A stretch of 64,000 bases of DNA from Shewanella fidelis ATCC BAA-318 (GTDB taxonomy: Bacteria > Pseudomonadota > Gammaproteobacteria > Enterobacterales > Shewanellaceae). The stretch is taken from positions 62,001 through 126,000 of the forward strand of contig NZ_JADX01000005.1 in assembly GCF_000518605.1 (NCBI RefSeq). Reading direction: 5' to 3'. Position numbers and translations under genes: made by a program. Shown one piece after another: positions 17,473 to 26,959 of the stretch (position 1 is its first letter; each line of letters opens with the position of its first letter). The notes beneath the pieces were generated by a model, which was not told where the DNA came from, did not search any database, and worked only from the letters and a program-made list of their open reading frames with translations.

Positions 17473-20328
17473 ATGCGCACGGCGACACAGAGTAATAAGC
17501 TGATCAGCACGCAAATGGCGGCGACCGCAGATCGATATTGGCAAAGGCTGCAAGACAGTGCGGCAGAGATCATTGAGTCGTTAACCGCCGAGCAGCAGCA
17601 ACAATTAAAACTTATTTTTGGCTTAAGTGACTTTATTGCTACCCAGTTATGCCGCCATAGTCAGTGGATCCCTGAGTTATTTAGTCAAAACCTACAGCAG
17701 CTTGATCGCCAAGTATTTGATAAAGAACTGGCTGAGCTATTGGCACCAGTTACCGATGAAGAAGTTGCTAAGCGAGTGCTTCGCCAATACCGTAATAAAC
17801 AGATGGTATGTATCGCTTGGCGTGACTTTGCTGATAACAGCGAACTTAAAGAATCACTCCTAGATTTATCAGCACTGGCAGAAGCGCTAGTGATTGCTGG
17901 CCGAGATTGGTTGTACCGCGAGATGTGCGCCTCGCTCGGCACACCAAGCGATCGCAATGGCAATCCACAAAAGCTGCTGATATTAGGTATGGGTAAACTT
18001 GGCGGCCGTGAGCTTAATTTTTCTTCCGATATCGACCTCATTTTTACCTTTCCAGAACATGGCGAAACCCAAGGCGGCAGACGCTCACTAGAAAATCAGC
18101 AGTTTTTTATCCGTATGGGGCAGCGCCTAGTTAACCTGTTACATCAAGTGACCGTCGACGGCTTTGTGTATCGAGTGGATATGCGCCTGCGCCCTTATGG
18201 TGAAAGCGGCCCATTAGTGGTCAGTTTTAGCGGCCTTGAAGATTATTACCAAGAGCAAGGTCGAGACTGGGAGCGTTATGCCATGGTTAAAGCGCGGGTG
18301 TTAGGCCCGTGGACTGCAGAATCAGATGAGTTACATGCGCTATTACGCCCGTTTGTATACCGACGTTATTTAGATTTTTCAGCGATAGAGTCACTGCGAA
18401 AAATGAAGGGGCTGATTTCACAAGAAGTGCGCCGCCGTAAGCTTACCGATAATATAAAGCTTGGCGCAGGTGGGATCCGTGAAGTTGAGTTTATCGTGCA
18501 GAGCTTTCAGCTTATTCGTGGTGGCCGCGAGCCAGCACTGCGCACCCAAAGCTTGTTTGCATCACTAGCAACCTTACTAGAGCTTGGTCAGCTTGATTAT
18601 CTGGCGGTGGATGAGCTGAAAAACAGCTACTTATTATTACGCCGAGTAGAGAACTTACTACAGGCAATTAACGACGAGCAAACCCAAACCTTACCAAGTG
18701 AAGCGCTTGATTGGCAGCGTTTATGTTACGTTCTTAATGCCGATACCGAAATGGATCTACGTGAACAGATCGCCACAGCCATGAGTCAGATCCACCGTCA
18801 CTTCGGTGAAACGGTTGGCGGTAATAATGAAGAAGAGCAAACTGAAACTTGGACTCAACAACTGTGGAATGCCTATGAAGATGATCATGCCCAAGCGATT
18901 TTAGAAGAGCAGGGCATAGAAGATGATCGACTTTGGCCACTGCTTAACAGCTGGCATGACACTGTGGTTAGGCGCACTATTGGCCCCCGTGGTCGAGAGA
19001 CATTAGACAAGTTGATGCCTAAGTTGTTGTGCGAATTTACCAATATCGCACACCCTTCTAAAGCGTTTGATCAGGTCTCTAAAGTGCTAGATCAAATTCT
19101 GACCCGTACAACTTATCTAGAGTTGCTATGCGAAAACCCAGGTGCACGTCAGCAGCTAGTGAGTTTATGTCTTGCCAGCCCTTGGATTGCGCAGCAGTTA
19201 GCTAAGTTCCCAATGCTGCTTGATGAGCTGATTGATCCGGCGCAGTTGTATGATACCACCTCGCTTGATGACTACGGCAGCGAGTTACGTCAATACTTGC
19301 TACGAGTGCCTGAAGATGATTTAGAGCAGCAGATGGAAGCACTGCGCCAATTTAAGCTCTCGCAACAGTTAAAAATTGCAGCGGCAGACGTTACTGGCGT
19401 GCTCCCTGTGATGGAGGTGAGCGATCATTTAACTTTCTTAGCTGAAGCCATTATTGAGCAAGTTGTGCATCAAGCATGGGCGCAGGTGAGTGCTCGCCAT
19501 GGCGTGCCAGACTATTTAACTAATAACGAGATGGGCTTTGCGGTCGTAGGTTACGGAAAAGCGGGTGGTATTGAGCTTGGCTATGGTTCCGATCTTGATT
19601 TAGTCTTTTTGCATAATGGTCGTCAAGCAGGGCAAACCAACGGCGATAGACCGATTGATATTGGTCATTTTTATCTAAAGTTGGCTCAGCGAGTCCTGCA
19701 CTTTTTCTCAACCCGCACTAACTCAGGCGAACTTTATGAAGTGGATATGCGCTTAAGACCCTCCGGCGCATCTGGATTATTGGTCAGCGAGATTGAAAAC
19801 TTTGGTGAATACCAACGTGATGAAGCTTGGACATGGGAGCATCAAGCACTGGTGCGTGCACGCTTCATGTTTGGCGATAGTGCCTTATCTATTCGCTTTA
19901 ACGAGCTAAGATCCGAAGTATTACAAAGCCCACGGGATAAAACGGCGCTGGCTAAAGATGTACGAGATATGCGAATTAAGATGCGCGATCATCTGTTAAA
20001 AGTCGATCAAGATATGTTCGATCTTAAACAGAGTAGTGGTGGTATTGCCGACATTGAGTTTATCGCTCAATACCTTGTGCTGGCTAACAGTCACCAGCAT
20101 AAACGCCTATCATTTTGGTCGGATAATGTGCGGATCTTTGCCGATCTGGCCGAACTTGAACTACTGCCACTAGCCAGTGCTCAAGCGCTGACCCAAGCTT
20201 ATTGTCATCTGCGTGATGAAAGCCATAGATTGACCCTGCAACAGAAAAAGTCAGTGTTACCTATAGCTGATGTTAAACCATACACTGAGCAGGTGGAGGC
20301 GATTTACGCCGAGGTATTGGCAGAGTAA
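17473..20328 (+). CDS. glnE: Bifunctional glutamine synthetase adenylyltransferase / adenylyl-removing enzyme
   Basis: GlnE adds AMP to, and removes it from, glutamine synthetase in response to PII and glutamine. The protein is 951 aa, close to the E. coli 946. It has two nucleotidyltransferase domains: the N-terminal deadenylylase with [18 protein letters not shown] near residue 170, and the C-terminal adenylyltransferase with [18 protein letters not shown] near residue 690. The frame extends upstream to 17374, but that part crosses the palindrome at 17434-17446; MRTATQSNK at 17473 gives the usual length. It is followed by a terminator. In E. coli hldE comes next; here it is 29 kb away. Confidence 0.95.
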   Translation: MRTATQSNKLISTQMAATADRYWQRLQDSAAEIIESLTAEQQQQLKLIFGLSDFIATQLCRHSQWIPELFSQNLQQLDRQVFDKELAELLAPVTDEEVAKRVLRQYRNKQMVCIAWRDFADNSELKESLLDLSALAEALVIAGRDWLYREMCASLGTPSDRNGNPQKLLILGMGKLGGRELNFSSDIDLIFTFPEHGETQGGRRSLENQQFFIRMGQRLVNLLHQVTVDGFVYRVDMRLRPYGESGPLVVSFSGLEDYYQEQGRDWERYAMVKARVLGPWTAESDELHALLRPFVYRRYLDFSAIESLRKMKGLISQEVRRRKLTDNIKLGAGGIREVEFIVQSFQLIRGGREPALRTQSLFASLATLLELGQLDYLAVDELKNSYLLLRRVENLLQAINDEQTQTLPSEALDWQRLCYVLNADTEMDLREQIATAMSQIHRHFGETVGGNNEEEQTETWTQQLWNAYEDDHAQAILEEQGIEDDRLWPLLNSWHDTVVRRTIGPRGRETLDKLMPKLLCEFTNIAHPSKAFDQVSKVLDQILTRTTYLELLCENPGARQQLVSLCLASPWIAQQLAKFPMLLDELIDPAQLYDTTSLDDYGSELRQYLLRVPEDDLEQQMEALRQFKLSQQLKIAAADVTGVLPVMEVSDHLTFLAEAIIEQVVHQAWAQVSARHGVPDYLTNNEMGFAVVGYGKAGGIELGYGSDLDLVFLHNGRQAGQTNGDRPIDIGHFYLKLAQRVLHFFSTRTNSGELYEVDMRLRPSGASGLLVSEIENFGEYQRDEAWTWEHQALVRARFMFGDSALSIRFNELRSEVLQSPRDKTALAKDVRDMRIKMRDHLLKVDQDMFDLKQSSGGIADIEFIAQYLVLANSHQHKRLSFWSDNVRIFADLAELELLPLASAQALTQAYCHLRDESHRLTLQQKKSVLPIADVKPYTEQVEAIYAEVLAE

Positions 20329-20381
20329 CTGCGTTTCCCTAAGGCTATTTAAGAAAGCTCAGTTGCAGCGTAAGCTTGCGT

Positions 20382-20414
20382 AAAAGCCCTTTTGTATTTG
20401 CAAAGGGGCTTTTT
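20382..20414. terminator. Terminator of glnE
   Basis: A 13-bp stem (AAAAGCCCTTTTG / CAAAGGGGCTTTT, one G-T pair) with a 6-base loop and a T tail, 54 bases after the stop. A-rich on the left side, so it may also stop the small minus-strand ORF at 20448-20564. Confidence 0.88.
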
Positions 20415-20447
20415 GTTAGCTGCATTGCAATCTGCTTTGCAAAATCG

Positions 20448-20564
20448 TCAGTTTAGCTCCTCAGCACGGTTATCAAGCAGGCGCCTCTTTAACAGTGTTG
20501 ATTGCGCTAGCAAGTTATAAAAGTCTAACCGACTGAGATAACGTCCAAAAATACGGGTGATCAT
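20448..20564 (-). CDS. Possible 38-aa basic small protein
   Basis: ATG at 20564 preceded by AGAGGT seven bases upstream, giving a 38-aa peptide that begins MITRIFGRYLSRLDFYNLLA, is amphipathic and basic, and ends RRLLDNRAEELN. Its stop is followed by the hairpin at 20382-20414, which can act in this direction. Having both a good ribosome site and a terminator supports it; the short length and unknown family are against. Confidence 0.4.
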   Translation of the reverse strand: MITRIFGRYLSRLDFYNLLAQSTLLKRRLLDNRAEELN

Positions 20565-20606
20565 GTTTAACCTCTAAGGTCGGGCTCAGGCTCTGGCAAC
20601 TTGGTT

Positions 20607-20624
20607 TGTTGTTTGCAAACAACA
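20607..20624. promoter_or_regulatory. 18-bp palindrome between the small ORF and the DUF4347-like gene
   Basis: Perfect palindrome TGTTGTTTGCAAACAACA in the divergent promoter region, 53 bases before the start of the DUF4347-like gene and 43 bases before that of the small ORF. It is a good candidate operator for both. Confidence 0.5.
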
Positions 20625-20676
20625 CTAATATCCATCGCTACGGCTAAGGTTTCAGCGAATGCCATAGGAGTTGCTT

Positions 20677-21426
20677 ATGAACCCACATCACTGCAAAAAG
20701 GCGCAATCTGCTTACAGCACCTTTAATGACAGCCTCACCGGGCTAAGTTTGATGAGTCTATTTTGGGAAACACTGTCTTTTAAGCGTCAGCCTAAACAGT
20801 TCAATTTGCAGCAACCCCATATCTCAGCTAAATCGACTTGCGCAGAATTGATCAAAGAGATCCCGCTATATTGGATTGTTTTGTTGTGCTTACTTTTGTG
20901 TGTTAATAGCGCCCAAGCCCTTGAAAGAAGTGCAGCTACCGCAAACTTGAGCATTGAACAAAGTGGGCTAGTCAGCACAGAGCAAGAGAGTAACTTGGTG
21001 ATTATTGATAGCTCAGCGGAGGATGTTGTCGATCTGCTCGCGCAAATGACGGGAGATATTCATCTACTAATTTTAGATGATCATCAAGAGCCATTTGAGC
21101 AGATAAATCAGGCGCTGGCAGCAGAGCCGCTTTATTCAAATCTAACTATAATTGCTAAAGCGTCTAGCGCGGCCATTTACTTAGGCGGTCGCTGGATAGA
21201 TCAGCACTATTTATTGGAGCATCAGCAAGCGCTTGCAGTATTTGCTAGCCAGTTTGCCAGTAACAGTCAGCTATCGTTATACACAACCAATTTAACCAAG
21301 AGCCACGCCGGTGCAGATTTTATCGGTTTGTTCGAGCGCTTAACTCAACTGCAGATCGATATTATTTATATGCAAGGCCAGCATTTTGAGCCCCTATGGG
21401 TACATAGCCGCCGTTACCAATTTTAA
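20677..21426 (+). CDS. Orphan DUF4347-like exported protein, catalytic-like residues lost
   Basis: A 249-aa protein. A hydrophobic segment (YWIVLLCLLLCVNSAQA, about residues 65-81) follows a roughly 60-residue cytoplasmic-looking N-terminus, so it is exported or anchored by a late signal segment. Residues 106-232 resemble DUF4347, a domain normally found at the start of very large RTX-type adhesins: VIIDSSAEDVVDLLAQM, HLLILDDHQEPFEQINQAL, TIIAKASSAAIYLGGRWI and LSLYTTNLTKSHAGADFI. In typical DUF4347 the third block reads IVSHG and the fourth LYGC; here the His, Gly and Cys are replaced, so any protease-like activity is unlikely. Start at 20677 by the ribosome site TAGGAG. No large adhesin or type I secretion gene lies nearby. 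Family assignment is from memory of the pattern. Confidence 0.65.
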   Translation: MNPHHCKKAQSAYSTFNDSLTGLSLMSLFWETLSFKRQPKQFNLQQPHISAKSTCAELIKEIPLYWIVLLCLLLCVNSAQALERSAATANLSIEQSGLVSTEQESNLVIIDSSAEDVVDLLAQMTGDIHLLILDDHQEPFEQINQALAAEPLYSNLTIIAKASSAAIYLGGRWIDQHYLLEHQQALAVFASQFASNSQLSLYTTNLTKSHAGADFIGLFERLTQLQIDIIYMQGQHFEPLWVHSRRYQF

Positions 21427-21627
21427 TATTGTCGACGTTATTCTGCTTGGTTAATTATTTGACTTACAAGTTTTAAATGCCACTAATACAGAAATAGATT
21501 AATTGTCATCTTTGATACGTTTTGTATCATGTTTTCAGCAGATACTGCTTTGTAGATAGTTAAAAACTGCTTAATATCAGCGCTATATGTCCCAAGGTTT
21601 TACTGGGACTCACTTGGGGATCGTTAG

Positions 21628-22116
21628 ATGACATCGATTTGCAGTGCAGCCAACCAAAATAACATGACTGCTGGGGCGAACATTAGCCCTAAAACCAAAG
21701 ACTTATCCGCGCAGCAAACAACAAGCAGTTCAGCAACAACTCTTGTTGACAATCAGTCTGCCAGTAAGCCACTACCTAATACAGGTGATAGCACCTCAGT
21801 AACGCTATCAACAGCCGCACAAGATAAGCTGGCGGCCGAGCAAGCTGCAGCTAAAACGCCAGCCTCGACAGCAAAGACAGAGCAAACTGCTGAGCAGGTG
21901 TCTGAAGCAGATAAATTAGTTAAGGCTGATAAGGTCGATGCTAGTGCGGATAAAAGCGATGACGAAGAAGGCAATGATATCGAGTCATTTCTGTTCGGCA
22001 CATTGGGCTTAGATAAGCCTGAAGACATAGATGAGAATGGCGAGGCATCGTATTCAGTCCGTCAGTATGTAAAAGCCGCAGCTACCGTGGGTAGTATGAT
22101 TGCGATGTTGATTTAG
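21628..22116 (+). CDS. Low-complexity acidic/Ala-Thr-Ser-rich protein
   Basis: A 162-aa protein I do not recognise. Residues 1-110 are a disordered stretch rich in A, S, T, K, Q and E (TTSSSATTLVDNQSAS, AAQDKLAAEQAAAKTPAS); then an acidic patch (DKSDDEEGNDIES) leads to a compact end (FLFGTLGLDKPEDIDENG) and a mildly hydrophobic C-terminal helix (VKAAATVGSMIAMLI). It has an ATG 20-odd bases after a GGGACTC-AC-CTTGGGGA stretch and no clear partner; it follows the DUF4347-like gene by 201 bases. There is no signal peptide. Confidence 0.6.
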   Translation: MTSICSAANQNNMTAGANISPKTKDLSAQQTTSSSATTLVDNQSASKPLPNTGDSTSVTLSTAAQDKLAAEQAAAKTPASTAKTEQTAEQVSEADKLVKADKVDASADKSDDEEGNDIESFLFGTLGLDKPEDIDENGEASYSVRQYVKAAATVGSMIAMLI

Positions 22117-22267
22117 ACTTGGTCTAAAAACTGAGTTTTGTCAGGCTGCGCCTAACTTCTAAGTTAGACTTCGACTAATAAACTAAAGTCGTGGGGGAAA
22201 GCGATTGCGCCCTCTTCTTGGTTTATTTGTTAGCGCTGGGGATCTGCGGATCAATAGGAGTGATTAA

Positions 22268-22651
22268 GTGACTAAATTTCTGGCTTTGTTGTTAAGTTTT
22301 ACATCGTTTCAGCTTTTTGCTCAGGGTGTTGATGAAGATTGCCAGTTTTCTGAATCTTTATGTGGGTTGCAAGCAAGTTTTGCTGCAGCGGATAAAGAAC
22401 TAAACGATGTTTATAAGAGTATCAATAACCGGATAAAGTCAGGAGAGCTGCCAGAAAGAACACTTGTGGACGCTGCTGAATTGAAGCAAAGCTTACTTAG
22501 TAGTCAACGCAGTTGGCTTAAGTTTAAAGAATCAAATTGTGATGCATTTTATGTACTCCAAAGTGGCGGTAGCCAACGCAACGAGGCGCGCATGGAGTGT
22601 GAGATTGAAATGACCAAAGCGCGAACTAATTACTTAAAAAGCTGGTATTGA
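22268..22651 (+). CDS. LprI/DUF1311-like secreted protein (lysozyme-inhibitor type)
   Basis: A 127-aa exported protein starting with GTG at 22268 after AGGAG; signal peptide FLALLLSFTSFQLFAQG. The mature part has the family pattern of four cysteines (DCQF, LCGL, NCDA, ECEIE) with ASFAAADKELNDVYKSI and SQRSWLKFKESNCDAF, typical of the LprI N-terminal (DUF1311) domain. Relatives in mycobacteria inhibit lysozyme; in gammaproteobacteria the function is mostly undetermined. It stands alone. Confidence 0.85.
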   Translation: MTKFLALLLSFTSFQLFAQGVDEDCQFSESLCGLQASFAAADKELNDVYKSINNRIKSGELPERTLVDAAELKQSLLSSQRSWLKFKESNCDAFYVLQSGGSQRNEARMECEIEMTKARTNYLKSWY

Positions 22652-22949
22652 TGAATAGCGCTTGGCTATAGCTTTACTCGCCTTAGCCATTGCTACAACC
22701 TTAGCCTCTCTCTTAGACTGACTGAAACACTTATTTCCTGTCGAAGTGGCCGAAGTCTTTCATTCAAAACGTTGCCCTTAAGACCATCACATTTATCAAT
22801 CTCAATTTAATTTTTCAAAGCGTGATTTAGCTACACTTGAGTAAACCAATTTAGCTTAATAAAAGCGTATACTGACGCCAATAATCGAGTAATCGCTGCT
22901 GGTAAGTTATAGCAGGCTTATAGATTAACCTATTAATAATAAAAGGAAT

Positions 22950-23672
22950 GTGTTGTTAAATATGGCGTTTGTAATTAAAGAGACTAAATTGAGTGTAGCT
23001 GAAACCGATATTTTCAATGATGAAGCAGGTTATCGTGCATTTCCAACGGCTGAGTCAGTGACTTTTGACCGTGAAAAACTAATCCCTATTGGACTGTTAT
23101 CATTCAATATGTTTGATGCAAACATTGACGATGAAGTGCTCATAGCACTACCTAATTTACAGGGGATCCCCGATGGCGATTATGGCCCTATCACCTATTC
23201 ATATGTCGATGAGCAACAAGGCTGGTGCTTAGACGATGAGTACGCCAGTGATGATACGTTAGAAGAGCAAGACGAGTACTTAGACAACTATCAGCAAGCG
23301 CAAGATGAATTTGCTACCAATAAGTGTTTAATGCGTCGTGGCAAAAAGTCGCCATTAATCACTTTAGGCGGCCAACCTAGATTCGGTCAGAATTGGGCTT
23401 CATGTTTATATAATGAACTGGCAAAGAACCCAGAACTGGATCATTACTATGAAGTGACCTGCAGCCTTAATCATCCTGAATTTGAACATATGAGCACCCG
23501 CGATATCGTTTATGTGGATGAGAAAGACAATAAAGAATATACCTTCATAGGCAGCTTTAAAGATGAAGCTTACTTGGTTAGAGAAAGTGAGTACTTGGGC
23601 TTTGCCGGTGAGTTTATGGTGTTTTACCAGCCACAGTTAAAGAAAGTCATGCTCGTTGCTGAATACGATTAA
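22950..23672 (+). CDS. Acidic soluble protein of unknown function
   Basis: About 236-240 aa, no signal peptide and no membrane helix. I cannot place it in a family. Notable stretches: YGPITYSYVDEQQGWCLDDEYASDD, PLITLGGQPRFGQNWASCLYNEL and a C-terminal YTFIGSFKDEAYLVRESEYLGFAGEFMVFYQPQLKKVMLVAEYD rich in strands. The start is unclear: AAGGA at 22943-22947 is 2 bases from GTG 22950, 5 from TTG 22953 and 14 from ATG 22962 (MAFVIKET). It is followed by a strong terminator. Confidence 0.7.
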   Translation: MLLNMAFVIKETKLSVAETDIFNDEAGYRAFPTAESVTFDREKLIPIGLLSFNMFDANIDDEVLIALPNLQGIPDGDYGPITYSYVDEQQGWCLDDEYASDDTLEEQDEYLDNYQQAQDEFATNKCLMRRGKKSPLITLGGQPRFGQNWASCLYNELAKNPELDHYYEVTCSLNHPEFEHMSTRDIVYVDEKDNKEYTFIGSFKDEAYLVRESEYLGFAGEFMVFYQPQLKKVMLVAEYD

Positions 23673-23720
23673 TTTGACGTTATTGCGGTTGATATAACAG
23701 GGGAGTTATTTTCTCTTGTA

Positions 23721-23753
23721 AACGTTGTGAGCAGCAAGCTCACAACGTTGTTT
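23721..23753. terminator. Terminator after the acidic protein gene
   Basis: Perfect 12-bp stem AACGTTGTGAGC / GCTCACAACGTT with a 5-base loop, followed by GTTT. It lies between two convergent genes. Confidence 0.75.
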
Positions 23754-23798
23754 GGCGCAATCAAATACTTTAAGTTTTAATTGTGCACATTGGGAGGT

Positions 23799-24635
23799 TT
23801 ACAAGTCACCAAGCGCTTCGAGCCACTCTTCCTCAGTCAGCTCTCTTGGGGGCTTTTTCTTACCAAAGTGTCTTATTGGTCGACCAATTAGTGGGTTGCC
23901 AACAAAAGCGTCAAAGCCGATATAGGTGATGTTTTTACTAATTAACACCTGAGTGATAGCGTTGTTAGCAAAGGCTTCATTGCCAATCTCGGTCAATGAG
24001 CTTGGCAGGATTAACTTGTTAATGGCGTTGTTAGCGAAGGCATAGTCCTCAATAATCGACACCGACTTACCGAGAGTGAGCTGCTCAATAGCGTTATCAC
24101 GAAATGCACCTTCGACAATTTCAACCACAGAATCTGGGATATCAACGCTGGTAAGTGCGTTTTCAGCAAAGGCTGAGTAATCAATGCGAGTAACCGCGTT
24201 TGGGATGGCAATTTTTGTTAAGGCGTTACGTTGAAAGGCACCTTCGCCGATATAGGTGATAGTGTCCGGAAGAACCACGCTGATAAGCTGATTTGCTGGG
24301 ACGGCATCTTCGTCAATGTCTTCTACGTCTGAAAAGGCGTAATCAGAGATCTCTGTAACAGCAATGCCCGCAAAATTGTCGGGGATGATAATGTGCTGAT
24401 ACTTGCCCTTATAGGCATCAATGCTGCCTTGCTCTTTATCGAAAGATACATCTTTTAATGTGAGTATATGCGGTTGGCTCACGATCAATTCTCCCTTTGT
24501 TGGTGCCTTAGGCTCAGTTATATCAGTGATCTCAGTTATTTGAGCTGAGCTTTCTGTAACAGAAAGCCCAAGCAACATGGCGACTGCAGCGCCAATTAAT
24601 AGCCGAGATAAGCTAACGATCAATCTTCCATCCAA
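23799..24635 (-). CDS. Secreted BspA-type leucine-rich-repeat protein
   Basis: A 278-aa exported protein with a signal peptide (LLIGAAVAMLLGLSVTESSA) and six 22-residue LRR_5 repeats, for example IAIPNAVTRIDYSAFAENAL, VDIPDSVVEIVEGAFRDNAI and LILPSSLTEIGNEAFANNAI. This type binds host or surface proteins in other bacteria; here ligand and role are unknown. It overlaps the upstream 89-aa gene by 16 bases, which suggests translational coupling and perhaps a joint function. The C-terminus is charged (KKKPPRELTEEEWLEAL). Confidence 0.85.
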   Translation of the reverse strand: MDGRLIVSLSRLLIGAAVAMLLGLSVTESSAQITEITDITEPKAPTKGELIVSQPHILTLKDVSFDKEQGSIDAYKGKYQHIIIPDNFAGIAVTEISDYAFSDVEDIDEDAVPANQLISVVLPDTITYIGEGAFQRNALTKIAIPNAVTRIDYSAFAENALTSVDIPDSVVEIVEGAFRDNAIEQLTLGKSVSIIEDYAFANNAINKLILPSSLTEIGNEAFANNAITQVLISKNITYIGFDAFVGNPLIGRPIRHFGKKKPPRELTEEEWLEALGDL

Positions 24636-24889
24636 TCTAAATTTGGCAATGCGTCTAAATGCTGGTTGTAGCGCTGTTCATTGAACGAAGCACCGTTTAG
24701 CATCACATCGCTCACTTCAATGGCTAAGGCGCAAGCCATCCATTGAATAGCTTCCTCACGGGGAGTCCCTGTCATGACCAAGCGCATCAAGGTCTCTTTA
24801 ACCTTTTTCGGCTCGCCGTCTGCGATCTGATTTTCGACTGTTTCAATCAGGGTTTCTTCAGTCATGTAGCTGTCTTGCTCGTTTTCCAT
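24620..24889 (-). CDS. Small acidic helical protein coupled to the LRR protein
   Basis: An 89-aa cytoplasmic protein (ATG at 24889; a GTG at 24898 would add three residues). Entirely helical by appearance: TEETLIETVENQIADGEP, KVKETLMRLVMTGTPREEAIQWMACALAIEV, ending LPNLDWMED. Its stop overlaps the start of the LRR gene. Family not recognised; the REEAIQWMACALAIEV core looks conserved in style. Upstream at 24988-25018 there is a 9-bp inverted repeat (TAATGGCAG / CTGCCATTA) in the 167-base gap to the stbB-like gene. Confidence 0.65.
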   Translation of the reverse strand: MENEQDSYMTEETLIETVENQIADGEPKKVKETLMRLVMTGTPREEAIQWMACALAIEVSDVMLNGASFNEQRYNQHLDALPNLDWMED

Positions 24890-25056
24890 TATTACCACTC
24901 AGTTATGTGCTTAGCGCTATTATGCCGCATGCTGATTGTTAGCAGTAGCTTTGAGGTCAAACTTTACCGGCAAGGCGGGCTGATTTTTAATGGCAGGCAG
25001 TAATATGCGCTGCCATTAGCTGAAGCTGTTACACAGCAATGCAGTTAAAAGCTAGG

Positions 25057-25779
25057 CTACCAAAGGCCTTTGGCTTTCACTCTGCTTGCGCGTTCAAGTT
25101 GGGTGGCTAAGCTTGGCGCTAAAGTCGTATCTTGGCTATTGCCTTGTTGATGACCCAATCCCTGATTAACTTGGTTTGATAGGCTGGTTATCTGCGCCAT
25201 TAACTGCTGTTGCCCTTGTTGCAACTGATTAAGCTGAGCGGTTAGCTCTAAATCGGTTTGACTTGTTTGCGCTTCAGACTGGTGATTTAGCATACTGCTT
25301 AGCTGCTCTTGTCCTTGCTGCACAAGTTGCTGTAGCTGTTGTAGTTGCAGCTCAATAGCGTTTAAGTTACTGGTGCTTTGCTTTATATCGCTAGGCGCTG
25401 TTGCTGGTACATCTGTTGTCTGCTTTATCTCGGCAAGCATGTCAGTAAGCTTGCTCCACTGCTGCTCAGATAAGCCTGTTTCTGCTGGTGGCGCTAAAGC
25501 TAGGCCGGCAGAGCTGAATAGGTTGGTTAGTGTTCGCTCACTAACGCTGTCGGGCAGCAGCATTTGGGTTAACATAGTAGGCAGCTGCGGCGCTAGCTCA
25601 TACAAAAAAAGCCCAGACAAGTACAAGTCGCGGTGAAATTGAATTCGCCGTTGCAGCACAATATCAGAGGCATCATTGCGAGACTTTTCTTTTTGCTGCC
25701 AACGTCTAAGGCACTCAATGGCATAACCGTGAGAATCATAGAATTCAGGTTCGAGTCCCACATTAAATCTAATACGCAT
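25057..25779 (-). CDS. ParM/StbA-partner protein with Gln-rich coiled coil
   Basis: A 240-aa cytoplasmic protein. Residues 1-90 look like a small folded domain (MRIRFNVGLEPEFYDSHGYAI, LQRRIQFHRDLYLSGLFLYELAPQLPTML); residues 130-225 are a Gln/Leu-rich coiled coil (LQLQQLQQLVQQGQEQLSSML, LTAQLNQLQQGQQQLMAQI). A longer frame begins at 25830 inside the upstream gene; the ATG at 25779 has AAGG eight bases before it and lies nine bases past the ParM-like stop. Immediate coupling to a ParM/StbA actin suggests it is its DNA- or filament-binding partner, like StbB or ParR. No clear similarity to either is visible, so this rests on context. Confidence 0.65.
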   Translation of the reverse strand: MRIRFNVGLEPEFYDSHGYAIECLRRWQQKEKSRNDASDIVLQRRIQFHRDLYLSGLFLYELAPQLPTMLTQMLLPDSVSERTLTNLFSSAGLALAPPAETGLSEQQWSKLTDMLAEIKQTTDVPATAPSDIKQSTSNLNAIELQLQQLQQLVQQGQEQLSSMLNHQSEAQTSQTDLELTAQLNQLQQGQQQLMAQITSLSNQVNQGLGHQQGNSQDTTLAPSLATQLERASRVKAKGLW

Positions 25780-25787
25780 AAATAACC

Positions 25788-26804
25788 TTAAACAGCTTCG
25801 GCTTGTGTATCGGCAGCGTGGTAGCAGCAAATCTCTCTTGATAGTGCTTCTTGAGGCGCTTTTATCATCACGATTTTGTCGCCCAATGATGGGTAAGCAT
25901 TACGAATGGCGGTTTCAATGAGCATGGCGCCACCGCCAACTAAATAGATGCGGTTTGGATTACGCATAAAGGTTTTAGCTTCATAAGCAACCGCCGCGCC
26001 CAGCTCGGTAATTTTGTCTTCGATTCGCTCAAGAACCCAATCGACTTTGCTGATATCGTTAATGACTTCTTCGACAAATTCACGATTATGACGGCGCTTA
26101 ATCAGCTCGTTAGCCACTAAGTAACTTGCGTCGCTATCGGCGGCAGATAAGGCTTTTCTGGCAGCGTTAGTCACCATAGATACCCCAATTTCAGCATTGC
26201 CATAAACCGCCGACACATCGTCGAACTCACCAATAATCACGCCCATATCTAAGGTGGTTCCGCCACAGTCGATAACTAAAGACTTGGTAAACTCATTCAC
26301 ACCAGAGTCCATCAAGGTGGTCAGTACTGCAGGTAAGCTCTCTGGTAGTACTTCTACATCAACAATCGTAAACAGCTCGCCTTTATTAAGGCTGATTTCG
26401 CGCATTAAGTTAGCTTTTTTACGGGCGATGTTTTCTTCGTTCTTTTGGCAATCGTCAGCGCGGTAATATTCAGTGATAGGCAGGGTGACTAAGATACTTA
26501 CCGGCCCAGGCTTGACGCCAGTTTGCAATAAAGCATGATGCACAGATAGCAGGTTTAAATCGTCATATTGAAAGGCGACATGAGTCGTGGATAAGGCCTT
26601 ATCGGAGGTGGCATCATAAGTATATTTTGTGGAGGCAACTTGGTAGTTAAATACCTTACGATCATTTAATAAAGCGGCGCTTTTCCAGTCTTTGCGAAAA
26701 GAGTTGGGTGAAGTCACACTGCGCACTTCGCCGTTGTCAATCCAGCTGATTTTTACGTTAGTAGAACCATCATCAATGGCAAATTTTGTCATGCTAGCTT
26801 GCAT
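25788..26804 (-). CDS. ParM/StbA-family actin-like ATPase
   Basis: A 338-aa actin fold protein of the plasmid-segregation ParM/StbA family, which forms filaments that push DNA apart. Phosphate loop 1 is IDDGSTNVKISW (10-21), phosphate loop 2 VIDCGGTTLDMGVI (177-190) with the acidic Asp179, and the adenosine motif IYLVGGGAML near residue 290. Start at 26804 follows AAGGA; a second Met at residue 5 is possible. No plasmid replication gene is in the window, so the system is either chromosomal or a plasmid remnant. The 150-base upstream region has a 16-bp palindrome. Confidence 0.9.
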   Translation of the reverse strand: MQASMTKFAIDDGSTNVKISWIDNGEVRSVTSPNSFRKDWKSAALLNDRKVFNYQVASTKYTYDATSDKALSTTHVAFQYDDLNLLSVHHALLQTGVKPGPVSILVTLPITEYYRADDCQKNEENIARKKANLMREISLNKGELFTIVDVEVLPESLPAVLTTLMDSGVNEFTKSLVIDCGGTTLDMGVIIGEFDDVSAVYGNAEIGVSMVTNAARKALSAADSDASYLVANELIKRRHNREFVEEVINDISKVDWVLERIEDKITELGAAVAYEAKTFMRNPNRIYLVGGGAMLIETAIRNAYPSLGDKIVMIKAPQEALSREICCYHAADTQAEAV

Positions 26805-26863
26805 TTCAGATCCTTAAAAAGAAACCCAGTTTTGCAAACTAATGCGACCGCAGCGGCCAACAA

Positions 26864-26879
26864 CTTAAATTGATTTAAG
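26864..26879. promoter_or_regulatory. Palindrome CTTAAATTGATTTAAG upstream of the parM-like gene
   Basis: Perfect 7-bp arms around TG, 60 bases before the parM-like start codon. It could be an operator or a centromere-like site, but there is no array of repeats as in plasmid parC. Confidence 0.4.
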
Positions 26880-26959
26880 CTTATTTTTGTCTCTGCCGTG
26901 CAATCGCTTAAATAGTGACAGTTAAGCGCAAAATGCAATCAAACTCGCAAGGTTTTTGC

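Noticed and set aside
24988..25018. Inverted repeat TAATGGCAG / CTGCCATTA as a terminator
   Set aside because: On the strand being transcribed it is followed by A residues, not T, so it does not look like a rho-independent terminator.
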